Assembly: GCF_002803065.1 (NCBI RefSeq)
Contig: NZ_NNBL01000044.1
Coordinates: 1-54,325 of the forward strand
Reading direction: 5' to 3'
Source of the DNA: Streptomyces sp. CB01635
GTDB lineage: Bacteria > Actinomycetota > Actinomycetes > Streptomycetales > Streptomycetaceae
Length of the DNA stretch: 54,325 bases
Within the stretch, counting starts at the first letter, position 1, and each line of letters begins with the position of its first letter. The translations under genes were made by a program, and so were the position numbers. This document shows, in pieces, positions 26,050 to 34,838 of the stretch. Under the pieces are notes generated by a model. It was not told the DNA's origin and did not search any database. It saw nothing but the letters and a program-made list of their open reading frames with translations.

Positions 26050-26637
26050 CAGACCGGTGAGAACGTACATCAGCCGGGTCCACGCCGAGAACTACGGCGT
26101 CTACGGAGTGCGGAAGGTCTGGCGGCGGCTGCATCGCGAGCGCATAGCGGTGGCCCGCTGCACGGTCGCCCGGCTGATGCGCGAGCTCGGTCTGGAAGGC
26201 GCCCGACGCGGCAAAAGGATCCGCACCACCGTGCGCGACGACGGGCATGAGCGGGCGACTGAGCTGCTCAGGCGCGACTTCACCGCTCGCTGCAACAGCC
26301 CGGTGTTGCAACGACTGGTTGAACTCGCCCAGTACACGTCTTTCGCGTTCACGGCGCACCTCCTCGAGGCCGTATCGACGCCTCGGTCGGCACCGTCGGT
26401 GATGCCCTGGACAATGCGCTCATGGAGTCCCAGATCGGCCTCCACAAAACGGAGCTGATCAAGCCCCGCCGGCCCTGGCACGGCCTCGCCGCCGTCGAAC
26501 GCGGCACCGCGGAATAGGTCGACTGGTTCAACAACCACCGGCTCCACAGCGCGATCGGTGACGCGCCGCCCCACGAATACGAGACCAACCACTACGCTCA
26601 ACTCCAGCCCCAACCGGCGGCTGGGGTCAACGCGTAG
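26050..26637 (+). pseudogene. IS3-family transposase relic lacking its catalytic core
   Basis: The first piece carries the HTH_21 region (YISRVHAENYGVYGVRKVW, RLMRELGLEGARRGKRIRTT). It then jumps from RRDFTA straight to QYTSFAFTAHLLEA, so most of the DDE domain with two catalytic Asp is deleted. After a frameshift the C-terminal piece reads VGDALDNALMESQIGLHKTE and VDWFNNHRLHSAIGD, with a TAG stop at about 26516. The right end of the element is probably near 26664, where a CCCGGAGCGGTTCA end is seen. Confidence 0.8.
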
Positions 26638-26664
26638 AGCCTCGACCGATCCCGGAGCGGTTCA

Positions 26665-26842
26665 GGGGGCGCCGCTGACGGCGGGCCCGACAATGAGAAT
26701 CACGAAACCGAGCTTCATCGCGAGAGTCTCCTCGGGCAGGATCGTTCGCCAACATTGATATCCGACATCAGCGAGTCGGTGATCCATCAACCGTCGTCAG
26801 GGCGCACGGCGCCCTGTTCGCCGACTGCTCGACACCGGGGGC
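26665..26842. other. Gap with a possible truncated mini-frame
   Basis: On the minus strand ATG 26720, after GAGGAGA, opens MKLGFVILIVGPAVSGAP and stops. It looks like the first codons of a membrane protein cut by the IS3 insertion. Confidence 0.3.
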
Positions 26843-27466
26843 TCAGCCGGTAAATTCGTTGACGCCGAGGGCGAAGTCCCAGTGGCCAACCCCGTTGCCG
26901 GCGAGGCCCACCGTGACCAGGCCCACTCCTTCCAGCCAGTGCGCCATTTTCAGGCCGCCGACGTCCAGCGGGCACAGCCCGAGGCTCTCGATGAATGCCG
27001 CCACGCCCGCCTTGGCCTGCGCATTGTCGCCAGCGATGAAGACGTTGGGCCGGCCCTTCTCCAGGACATTACGGAAAATGGTGTTGAATGCCTTCACCAC
27101 GCTGGTGCTGGCCGGGGCCACCTTGGCGACTTCCTGCGCGATCGAGGTCTCCTCGCTGTGGGCCAGTCCGTCGAACGTGGCGTTGAAGGGGTTGCTGATG
27201 TCGACGATGACCTTGCCCGCGAGGGCGTCTCCGTACTCGGCGACGACCGGAACGACACCGTCGTACAACAAGGCCGTGATGACGATGTCCCCGGCCGGGA
27301 CGGCGCCCCACTTGCCCGTTGTCGCGCCGCCGCCCAGAGCCTTGGCCAGGTCATCGGCCTTGGACTGATCGCGTCCCATGACCTCGACGGTGTTGCCGCC
27401 CGCCACCGCGAGCGTGCCGATGGTACGGGCCATGTTCCCCGTACCGATGAGGGTAATGCTGCTCAT
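26843..27466 (-). CDS. NADPH-dependent F420 reductase-like protein
   Basis: 207 residues. Rossmann fold of the NADP oxidoreductase/coenzyme F420-dependent group: ITLIGTGNMARTIGTLAVAG at the N-terminus, VEVMGRDQSKADDLA (NADPH 2'-phosphate Arg), VIVDISNPFN, VVKAFNTIF and SLGLCPLDVGGLKMAHWLEG near the end. Whether it reduces F420 or only binds NADP cannot be told. Same strand as the SDR upstream, separated by 246 bases. Confidence 0.87.
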   Translation of the reverse strand: MSSITLIGTGNMARTIGTLAVAGGNTVEVMGRDQSKADDLAKALGGGATTGKWGAVPAGDIVITALLYDGVVPVVAEYGDALAGKVIVDISNPFNATFDGLAHSEETSIAQEVAKVAPASTSVVKAFNTIFRNVLEKGRPNVFIAGDNAQAKAGVAAFIESLGLCPLDVGGLKMAHWLEGVGLVTVGLAGNGVGHWDFALGVNEFTG

Positions 27467-27712
27467 GAGGTGTGCTCTCTTCCTGTTCTCGAGGTGTTGC
27501 TCTGTCTCGTTCGTGCCGGGTCAGGCGCAGGGCGTCGGCCGCGACGTTTCTGGGTCAACTGCCGCGCCTTTCCCGGCACCTCCGGCTCGTCAGCACGCGA
27601 ATTCGGCGCCCGCGCAACACTTCGGCGTGTTGAGGATGTCCGCGTTCGAGATCAGTTCGTTGTGGCGACTGGGTTGTTGTGGGGTGTGCCCGCGGCATTC
27701 CTGGTGTGTGGT

Positions 27713-28453
27713 TCAGATGGCGGTGGTGCCGCCGTCGGTGACCAGTTCCAGGCCGTTGACGTAGCTGGAGTCGTCGGAGGCGAGGAACAGGGCGACGGTG
27801 GCGATTTCTTCGGGGCGGCCCATCTTTCCGCGGGGGATGAGGGACTCGAATGCGGCCTTGGTTGCCTCGTCGAACAGTTCTTCCTGTTTGGCGGTGGCGA
27901 CCTGGCCGGGGGTCAGGACGTTGACCCGGATCTTGCGGTCGCGCAGTTCGTTGAGCCAGGTGCGGGCCCAGGCCTGCTGGACGGCTTTGCTTCCCGCGTA
28001 GAGGCTCCAGCCGGGGAAGGCGCCGAGGGAGGCGTTGGACCCGGTCATGAAGATCGAGCCGTTGTCGTTGATCAGCGGCAGTGCCTTCTGCACGGTGAAC
28101 AGGGTGCCGCGCGCGTTGAGCCAGAAGGCGCGGTGGAACTGTTCCTCGGTGATCTCGCCGAGGACGGCGGGTTCGCCCATCCCGGCGCTGGCCCACAGCA
28201 CGTCGATCGAGCCCTTTTCCCGCTTGACGGTGTCGTACAAGCGGTCCAGGTCGTCCAGTTCGGCTGCGTCACCCTGGACGGCGGTGACGTTGCGGCCGAT
28301 CAGCTTGACGGCGTCGTCAAGTGCTTCCTGCCGCCGGGCCTGGATGAAGACGTGCGCTCCTTCCTCGACGAACAGTTTGGCGCCGGCCAGTGCCATGCCG
28401 GTGGATCCGCCGGTGATCACCGCTACCTTGCCATCGAGCTTTCCCACGATCAC
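27713..28453 (-). CDS. SDR family oxidoreductase
   Basis: 246 residues. TGGSTGM (cofactor), IDVLWASAGM in place of the usual NNAG, catalytic Ser in GSNASLG and YxxxK in LYAGSKAV; the C-terminus has the normal FLASDDSSYVNGLELVTDGG. It diverges from a LysR regulator with a palindrome-rich 200-base promoter region between them, so LysR control is likely. The 246 bases behind it hold no gene. Confidence 0.92.
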   Translation of the reverse strand: MIVGKLDGKVAVITGGSTGMALAGAKLFVEEGAHVFIQARRQEALDDAVKLIGRNVTAVQGDAAELDDLDRLYDTVKREKGSIDVLWASAGMGEPAVLGEITEEQFHRAFWLNARGTLFTVQKALPLINDNGSIFMTGSNASLGAFPGWSLYAGSKAVQQAWARTWLNELRDRKIRVNVLTPGQVATAKQEELFDEATKAAFESLIPRGKMGRPEEIATVALFLASDDSSYVNGLELVTDGGTTAI

Positions 28454-28518
28454 TCCATTGAATTGATGGGTATCCGAAACAGTGTGCTCATTCTGGGCCT
28501 GGGCCCTGTTATCAAGTT

Positions 28519-28551
28519 CCGAAGCGAATTCTCGTGCCGAATTCGCTTCGG
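28519..28551. promoter_or_regulatory. 13-bp-arm inverted repeat between SDR and LysR genes
   Basis: CCGAAGCGAATTC and its exact complement with a seven-base loop, midway between the divergent genes. Operator or leader hairpin of the SDR transcript. Confidence 0.55.
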
Positions 28552-28556
28552 CCCAG

Positions 28557-28568
28557 ATAGGTACCTAT
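28557..28568. promoter_or_regulatory. ATAGGTACCTAT palindrome
   Basis: Perfect 12-base dyad five bases from the longer inverted repeat; the size fits a dimeric regulator half-turn site. Confidence 0.4.
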
Positions 28569-28616
28569 TCAGGTTGCCATTGGCCTGAGTGGGTGTCCAA
28601 GACTTCTTTTAGGCGT

Positions 28617-28639
28617 GGTGATACCCTGAAGGCATCACC
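28617..28639. promoter_or_regulatory. LysR box (T-N11-A)
   Basis: GGTGAT, eleven bases, ATCACC: a perfect dyad with the classical T-N11-A spacing, 15 bases before the lysR start. Confidence 0.65.
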
Positions 28640-28654
28640 GGACTGGGAGACGCC

Positions 28655-29554
28655 ATGGATCTGGACCTGCGCAAATTGCGTTACTTCGCCGCCGTGGCCG
28701 ACCAGTTGCACTTCGGCCGCGCCGCCGATGAGCTACATATCGCGCAGCCGGTGCTCAGTCGGCAGATCCGCGCGCTCGAGCAGGATCTCGGCGCCTCGCT
28801 GTTCACCAGGGATCGCCACGGCGTAGCGCTGACCGACGCGGGCCGACAGCTGCTGGCCGACGCCGGTCCGCTGCTCGCTTCCGCGCACGCGGTCCGCCGC
28901 CGGGTGTCCGTGGCAGCCCGTGGCAGCCGGCGGCTGATGGTCGGTTTCCGGGCCGGCATCCCGGTCATCCCGGCGGCGCGGGCGTTCGAGGCCCGGCACC
29001 CGGACGTGGTCGTGGACGTGCAGCGGATCGAAGGGGACGACCAGGCTGCGATGCTGCTCGACGGCCGCATCGACGTCGGCTATGTGCGGCTGCCCATCGA
29101 TGAGGCCGGCCTGCGCGTCACCCCGCTGTACACCGAGCCGCGGGTGGCGGTGCTGCCCGCCGGCCACCGGTTGGCCGGCAAGGAGGAGGTCACCGAGGCC
29201 GACCTGGCCGGCGAACCGCTGGTCTGGCATGCCGACCCGAGCACGCAGCCCACCAGGCGCCGGCACCCTAACGCCGGGTACCTGGTGCGCGGGGTGGACG
29301 AGACCCTCGAGCATGTCGCGGCCGGCCGGGGCATCTCGTTCCTGGCCCGTTCGGCGTCCGTGTTCTACTCACATCCGGAAGTCATCTATGTGCCCATCCC
29401 GGATCTGGCGCCCGACCAGGTGTGCCTCGCGACGGCGGCATCGCGCACCTCGCCAGTGGTCGATGACTTCTTCACCGCGGCTCAGGCGACGGCCGAGATC
29501 ACGGCAGAATGTGGGAACTATGAAATGTGGCAGCTTGGAAGCAAGCGCGGTTGA
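28655..29554 (+). CDS. LysR family transcriptional regulator
   Basis: 299 residues. N-terminal winged HTH: LRKLRYFAAVADQLHFGRAA with HIAQPVLSRQIRALEQDLGA. The co-inducer domain is of PBP2 fold (VGFRAGIPVIPAARAFEARH, RVAVLPAGHRLAGKEEV, then RGISFLARSASVFY). A T-N11-A dyad lies directly upstream and the divergent SDR is the probable target. The last 20 residues differ from what I expect of the family and run towards a decayed region, so the C-terminus may be replaced. Confidence 0.92.
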   Translation: MDLDLRKLRYFAAVADQLHFGRAADELHIAQPVLSRQIRALEQDLGASLFTRDRHGVALTDAGRQLLADAGPLLASAHAVRRRVSVAARGSRRLMVGFRAGIPVIPAARAFEARHPDVVVDVQRIEGDDQAAMLLDGRIDVGYVRLPIDEAGLRVTPLYTEPRVAVLPAGHRLAGKEEVTEADLAGEPLVWHADPSTQPTRRRHPNAGYLVRGVDETLEHVAAGRGISFLARSASVFYSHPEVIYVPIPDLAPDQVCLATAASRTSPVVDDFFTAAQATAEITAECGNYEMWQLGSKRG

Positions 29555-29779
29555 GTAGTCCGACTGACAACAGCAAGGCCAAAGGGGGTACGCGGCCACA
29601 GCAATGGCGACGGCATTGAGCTCGGGGGCGGAGGCGATGTTGACGCACAGTGAGAATCGACATCGCCGTGCGGCCGCATCCAGGATGACGAAAATCATGA
29701 TCTGGTTGAAGTCGTCAAAGGTATTCTCGATCAATTCCGCGAGACACTTCCACTCTTCGATCTCAATTCTCAATCTCAC

Positions 29780-30105
29780 CGAGCATGCGAATTCAAGCAG
29801 TGGCAGGACAAGATCGTCACCTTTGGCTGGGCCTTCACCATGGACGGCTCTGCCTCGCAGCTGGCCGGCAAGAAGGCCGTCGTCGCCGTCACCGCCGGTG
29901 TCCCCGCCGACCACTACACCCCCAAAAGCTCGAACCAGGCCACCATCGAGACGCTTCTCAGCAACTGGCACGCCACCGTGCGGCTGTGCCAGTTCGACAT
30001 CCAGCCGATGGTCAAGCTGTACGGCACCCCTGTGGCCTCTCCGAAAACGACCTGGCCACCGCCGCCAAGCAGTACAACGAGCTGCTTGCCTCCTTCGCAG
30101 CCTGA
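29780..30105 (+). pseudogene. Flavodoxin-fold NAD(P)H oxidoreductase relic
   Basis: One frame reads EFKQWQDKIVTFGWAFTMDG, then LAGKKAVVAVTAGVPADHYT, and PMVKLYGT, as in MdaB/KefF-type quinone reductases. After a frameshift near 30030 another frame closes with GLSENDLATAAKQYNELLAS. Upstream (29690-29780) fragments such as ILNLTEHAN suggest the N-terminal part in further broken frames. Confidence 0.6.
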
Positions 30106-30167
30106 CCGCACTCTCACGACGACAGCCGCCCTCGCCGATCGCGACGCCGCGGTGATGGGTCTGCAAG

Positions 30168-30208
30168 TCTCCGGTCGCTTCGCCGGATCGGCGCCAAGCG
30201 ACCGGAGA
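30168..30208. terminator. 13-bp-arm hairpin
   Basis: TCTCCGGTCGCTT pairs perfectly with 30196-30208 across 15 bases. Placed after the flavodoxin-fold relic, so it may be its surviving terminator. Confidence 0.5.
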
Positions 30209-30344
30209 TCTGTATTGGCGGCGGCCGTGTCGTGAAACAGCGACCGCTCGTCGCCACGCGCCGTCGGCTCGGTGGATCTGGGTTGCAGTGTGAGCCCGTC
30301 CGCCGGACCCGGCTCCTGATCCCCACCGGGGTTCGGTCTTCGTA

Positions 30345-31655
30345 TCGGGGCAGTTGGCCAGGACGGCTTTGAGCTGGAGCCGGTCGTTTTCAGGTAGGGC
30401 GTCGGGGTGTGTGAGGATCCAGCGAGTGACGGCGCGGGCCGATGGCGGCCGGGGGCCGACCGGTTGTGGTTTGCCGCGAAGGGTCCTGCTGACGTAGTCA
30501 CGGACGCCGCCGTAGCCGCGGGGATAGCCCTGTTCCCTGATCTCCTCCCACGGTTTCCAGGCGTTGGTGCAGCCTTCCTGCCAACGCTGATCGAGGTAGG
30601 GCTTGTAGTCATCGAGCCTGGTCGCACGGCTTTGCCGCTGCCCGGTGAACATCTCCTCCGCAGTGGCAGCACGGGAGAAATGCAAGATCGTGTTGAGGGT
30701 CATCCCGTGCTGCCGGGCGACGGACCGCTTGCTGTGCCCGGCGGTGAGGAGAGCGTGGATGGTGGCGTGCTTGGCGCGGGTGCGTTCGGCGAACCGGTGC
30801 CCTGTCGGCCAGGGCGACGCACATGGCTCCGCCTCTTCCTGTAGCTCCTCAGGTTGGGCCGGCGTAGGGCGCAAGCAGCCACGGTGCCGGTAGACGCACT
30901 TCTCGGCGGCTTCGCCCAGGTTGTGCCAGAGATTCCATCGGTCGGCGACCTGGAGAGGCTGCGGGGCGCCGCGGGTGGAACCTTCGGCGAAGAAGGGCGC
31001 CCGGTCACGGCAGACGATCTCGATGCCGGGTCGCTCGGCGAGTCAGACCGCGAGGGTTCGCCTCCCGATCGGGAAGGAGGTCGACCGGGTGACGTGTCTC
31101 GACGTCGACGAGCACGGCTCCGTAGACACGGCCCTTGCGCTGGGCGTACTCGTCCACGCCGACCACCCGGGGTACTGCGGTGGCGGGGCCCGGAAGCGAG
31201 GCGATCAGCCTCAACAGGGTGTTCCGGCTGACCGGAATCTTGAAGGCGTCCGTCATCCGGGCGCCGGCCCGGCCCGCGAGCGCAAGACCGACCCACACCA
31301 GCGTCGACCGCAGCCGCTCGGTCCGTCGCCCGAACCTGTGGGTGAGACCGGGTAGTTGCTCGGCGAAGGTCATGGGCTCGCAGGATTCCTCCCCGCAGAC
31401 CTCCCCGCAGACGAACCTCCGCACCCGCAACGACACCACGACGAACTTGCCCGCCGTCGGCAGATCACGAGGAAAACGCAGGTACGAGCCGTGTATTCGC
31501 CCCGACCAGCACCCGCACCCCGGACAGGCCGCCCGCCCTGCGGTCGTACGGGTCTCGACCCGCACGACCGCGCCGATCACCTCGACCGATTCCACCAACA
31601 CGCCCTCGACCGAGGAAAACAGCAGCTCGTTCAACTGCGGCAGCACTTCGTTCAC
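30345..31655 (-). pseudogene. ISL3-family transposase, frameshifted and 3'-truncated
   Basis: N-terminal zinc-binding part CPGCGCWSGRIHGSYLRFPR, then VPRVVGVDEYAQRKGRVYGA and VETRHPVDLLPDRE (DDE domain start). Near 31040 a one-base slip and a TGA interrupt it. The other frame continues with LAERPGIEIVCRDRAPFFAE, ADRWNLWHNLGEAAEKCVY, HATIHALLTAGHSKRSVARQ and WEEIREQGYPRGYGGVRDYV, then stops matching after LKAVLANCPD (about 30345). The C-terminal fifth is absent. Confidence 0.85.
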
Positions 31656-31709
31656 GGCGAAGGACAGTCGACCACACCACCATCCAGCCAGGCGATTTTC
31701 GGGCGACCT

Positions 31710-31795
31710 CTAGTGGTCGTAGGCGGTCAGCGCGCGCATGACTGGCTGGCCGCGCATGAACCTGGCTCCACTCCCCTTGGAATCGATCACCTAGG
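31710..31795 (+). repeat. Long inverted repeat, left arm of methyltransferase cassette
   Basis: 86 bases beginning CTAGTGGTCGTAGGCGG. It matches the complement of 32668-32760 with five transitions and one short indel. Confidence 0.9.
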
Positions 31796-31810
31796 GAACC
31801 GGGAGGCGCT

Positions 31811-32659
31811 CTACCGGCGGACCGCCGAGATCAGTCCGCCGGGCCGCTCCTCGCGCTGCGGCGGGGTGCTGATCGGGCGGCCGTAGGCGGCAGCGCGCTC
31901 GCGCAGGGTGTGGCTGTCTGCCTCCCAGCCGTGCCCGACCAGCCAGCCCACCGGGTCGTCGGGCATCTCCGAGATCCACATGGACGCCGCCGATCCCGGC
32001 GTGGCGTCCGCGCCGAAGCGCTCGATGACGCCGCGCGAGCCCAATGTCAGCCCCATCCGACTGCCTGCCGCCGACTGCGTGCTGATCCGGGCCAACAGTA
32101 GCTCCACCGCGTCCTCGGGCAGATAGATCAGCAGTCCTTCGGCGATCCACGCGGTCGGCACCGCCGGGTCGTGCCCTGCGGCGGCCAGCGCGCCCGGCCA
32201 GTCCTCACGCAGATCCACCGCGACGGTGATCCGCTCGCAGCGTGCGACGGCCCGCTCCTGGCGCAGCACCGAAGCCTTGAAGTCCAGTGGCGCGGCGGTG
32301 TCGACCTCGAACAGCCGGGTGCCCTCGGGCCAGTCCATCCGGAAGGCCCGGCTGTCCATGCCGGCGCCGAGCAGCACGACCTGCCGGACCCCGGACGCGG
32401 AGGCCTGCTGCAACAGGTCGTCGAGGAACTTCGTCCTGATGACGATGGAGAACGACACGGCCAGCCGACGGCGTCGCGCGGCCTCGTCATCGGGCGGCGG
32501 CGAGGAGGGCCACAGGCCGCCGGCGGTGGCGAAGGCCTGTGCCAGTGGGTCGCGGAACAACGCGTTCTCCCGCTCGGTCTCCAGCGCCCGCACCCTGGCC
32601 ACCCCTACCGCCGTGGCCCACACTCCTGACGGCTGCACCCACTCCTGCTCATCAGTCAC
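31811..32659 (-). CDS. SAM-dependent methyltransferase (TIGR00027/LCM-like)
   Basis: 282 residues. Class I methyltransferase of the leucine-carboxyl-methyltransferase-like family that is expanded in actinobacteria; the substrate is usually unknown. SAM site: VVLLGAGMDSRAFRMDWPEG, with LFEVDTAAPLDFKAS (acidic loop). TAWIAEGLLIYLPEDAVELL is the family's signature region. The gene fills the space between two long inverted repeats, with only 15 bases from its stop and 8 from its start to the repeats, so its ribosome site lies in or beside the repeat. Confidence 0.9.
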   Translation of the reverse strand: MTDEQEWVQPSGVWATAVGVARVRALETERENALFRDPLAQAFATAGGLWPSSPPPDDEAARRRRLAVSFSIVIRTKFLDDLLQQASASGVRQVVLLGAGMDSRAFRMDWPEGTRLFEVDTAAPLDFKASVLRQERAVARCERITVAVDLREDWPGALAAAGHDPAVPTAWIAEGLLIYLPEDAVELLLARISTQSAAGSRMGLTLGSRGVIERFGADATPGSAASMWISEMPDDPVGWLVGHGWEADSHTLRERAAAYGRPISTPPQREERPGGLISAVRR

Positions 32660-32667
32660 CGCGCCAG

Positions 32668-32760
32668 CCTAGATGATCGATTCCAAGGGGCCTGATGAGG
32701 GGAGCCAGGTTCATGCGTGGCCAGCCAGTCATGTGCGCACTGACCGCCTATGACCACTAG
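32668..32760 (-). repeat. Long inverted repeat, right arm of methyltransferase cassette
   Basis: 93 bases, reverse complement of 31710-31795. The outer end is CTAG on both sides, compatible with a 4-base target duplication. Confidence 0.9.
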
Positions 32761-33315
32761 ATCCACCATTAGGCGAAGAACAGCAGTCACCCTGTGCACG
32801 CGACCACACGAAGTGGGCCAGAGCCGTCTCGGTGTACGGCGAGTGTCCCCCAAGGCGAGGTGGGCAGTTAGCACCGCAACTTCGAGGGGCAGCAGCGGAG
32901 AGAGAACTGCCGCGCCCCGCGACGTGAAACTCGTGTCGATCACCTCAAGATTTCCGCACGGTGTCCTGCCGGCGGACACCGCCTCTTCCGACCTGCCGTC
33001 GTAGTGCACCTTCACGGTGTCCGTGCTCTCGTCACCCGCAGGTCGGCCGGAGCACTCGACGTAGCTTCTCCCTCGGCCCCCGCCTTCGGACCGGCACTGA
33101 GAAAGACGGACCCGGACTTCGTCTCCGGCCAGTCAAAGCCGCACGAGACCCAGAGCCCCGGACCAGGCGGTCGCCCCCATACACAGCAAGGCGATCACGC
33201 TCCAGGCGGCAGGTGCCCCCCACCCCTTGCGCGTCGTGGAGTCAGCATGGCGCACCAGGATCAGAAGCAGGTACACAGCTGCGGACGTTCCTCCGGACGC
33301 AGCATCTCAACGCAC
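32761..33315. other. Stretch without a recognised gene
   Basis: A minus frame from 33015 (KVHYDGRSEEAVSAGRTPCG) runs into the right inverted repeat. It may be the interrupted host gene or noise; I do not recognise it. Confidence 0.4.
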
Positions 33316-33361
33316 AACAGCCGTCCCCGCAGCGCGAACAAGCGGTGCGGGGACGGCTGTT
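33316..33361 (-). terminator. Strong hairpin terminator
   Basis: AACAGCCGTCCCCGCA pairs perfectly with 33346-33361 (16-base arms), seven bases past the stop codon of the secreted protein gene at 33368. Confidence 0.8.
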
Positions 33362-33367
33362 CTTGCG

Positions 33368-33988
33368 TCAGCGCAGTTTGTTCACCGCGGTGACCGTCGT
33401 CTTCTTGAAGGCGGCCACCCGGGCGTCGGCGAAGGAGCCCATCTGCCCCCACTGGACGACGGTGACGACGTTCCCGTCACGGCCGACCGAGAACAGACTG
33501 ATGTCGGACGCGCCCCACGTCGTCGTCGTGTGCACCCCGTACACATACGCGCCTTCCTCCACGGCGAGGCGCCCGTAGTACTTCTGCTTCGCGCTGGTCT
33601 CGGGATCCTGCTCCATCACCTTCTTCGCGCACCCGGCGAGGTCCTTGCGCAGCAGCGCTGCGAATGCCTTGGCGCGCACGACACTGCGCTCGACGACCGT
33701 CACCTGCAGCGCGCCGGTGTCGTAGTCGGTGCGGTACGTGCGGTGCACCGAGGTCGACGGCAGTGCCTCGCCCACACACATGGGCAGCGGGTCCGGCTGC
33801 CCGGCCGTGACCGGGCCGGCGAACCAGGCGGACGCCGGGTGCGGCGGCAACTCGGACGGTGCCAAAAAGCGCGGGGTACCGGCCGCGGCGGCCGGTGTCG
33901 TCAGCGCGGCGGCGCCCGACGCGGCAGCCACCAGGGCGGCCAGGGCCGGCAGTACCCGGCGCATCCGGGTGCGTGTACGGATCAGCAT
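33368..33988 (-). CDS. Secreted protein of unknown function
   Basis: 206 residues. Signal peptide: RTRTRMRRVLPALAALVAA, with cleavage near PAAAA (residue about 36). ATG 33988 follows GGGGGAA. The mature part has two Cys (PMCVGEAL and DLAGCAKKV) and a pattern VVRAKAFAALLRKDLAGCA and GNVVTVVQWGQMG that recalls the extracellular sensor domains related to PknH, but this is only an impression. Single gene with its own strong terminator. Confidence 0.75.
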   Translation of the reverse strand: MLIRTRTRMRRVLPALAALVAAASGAAALTTPAAAAGTPRFLAPSELPPHPASAWFAGPVTAGQPDPLPMCVGEALPSTSVHRTYRTDYDTGALQVTVVERSVVRAKAFAALLRKDLAGCAKKVMEQDPETSAKQKYYGRLAVEEGAYVYGVHTTTTWGASDISLFSVGRDGNVVTVVQWGQMGSFADARVAAFKKTTVTAVNKLR

Positions 33989-34259
33989 GGTCAGTTCCCC
34001 CGTGTCGTCGTCTTCGCTGGTCTGCGGGGCGATCGCCCTCACCGCATACGACCCGCGGCGCTGCCCACCCGTTGTCCGCGCCCGTGTCACAGCTTTGTCA
34101 CCGGCGGCCGGGCATGGGTCACCCGGCTGCTTTTCGAAGGCGGGCGCGGTTGAGGACCCCGACGAAGGTGGTGCGCCGCGAGGTCTGTCGCGCGACGGAG
34201 AGGACTGCGCCGGTGGCCGTCAGGAAGGAGACTGCCGTCATCACCGTGCGCGCGTACCG

Positions 34260-34700
34260 GCACAACAGACTCTGTGGCAGGGGTGCTTGGCCCTGCGTGG
34301 CGATGCGGGTTTCCTCGCTGAGCTGCTGATGGCCGAGTGCGAGGACCGCGACCGCCGCCGGGCCGAACGCCGTATCCGTGCCGCGCATCTTCCCCGTGAG
34401 AAGTCCCTGCGCGACTTTGACTACCGTGCGAACCCCAACGTCGATCTGGCCGTCATCCACAACCTCGCTACCTGCGACTGGATTGCCAAGGGCTACCCGC
34501 TGTGTCTGATCGGGGACTCAGGCACCGGAAAGTCGCACCTGCTCATCGGCGTGGGAACTGCGGCCGCCATGGCTGGCTACCGTCCGCTGCACCACCACCA
34601 CCACCACCACCGCCGGGCCGGGTGAATGAGCTCGTCGAAGCCGCCGAAGACAAGGGGCTTGGCAAGACCATCGCCCATCGGCCGCTACGTGTTCGGTAGC
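34260..34700 (+). pseudogene. IS21 helper ATPase IstB, N-terminal part
   Basis: FLAELLMAECEDRDRRRAER and LPREKSLRDFDYRANPNVDL are the IstB lead region; the Walker A motif is CLIGDSGTGKSHLLIGVG. Just after it, a run of seven CAC triplets (34590-34610) replaces the expected sequence and the frame shifts. A second frame carries RVNELVEAAEDKGLGKTIAH and stops. Walker B and the rest are missing here; a C-terminal istB piece lies 7.8 kb away at 42478. Confidence 0.75.
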
Positions 34701-34838
34701 GCTGAAAGCCCGTCCGTGAACCCCCTCTCGTGGTGTCAGTGGAGCGGTTGACGTAAGGAAAACGATGCGGGCAGATGCGGGCTCTGCCCACAGCAGAAGC
34801 CTCTTGGCGTGATCGGGCCACGCTGATTGAGTTCCGCC

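Noticed and set aside
29369..30874. A single 501-codon minus frame
   Set aside because: Only its first 170 codons match the ISL3 transposase; the rest runs by chance through the flavodoxin-fold relic and the lysR gene on the other strand.
34590..34610. A seven-His stretch suggesting a metal-binding protein
   Set aside because: It comes from a CAC microsatellite inside a broken istB frame, not a functional domain.
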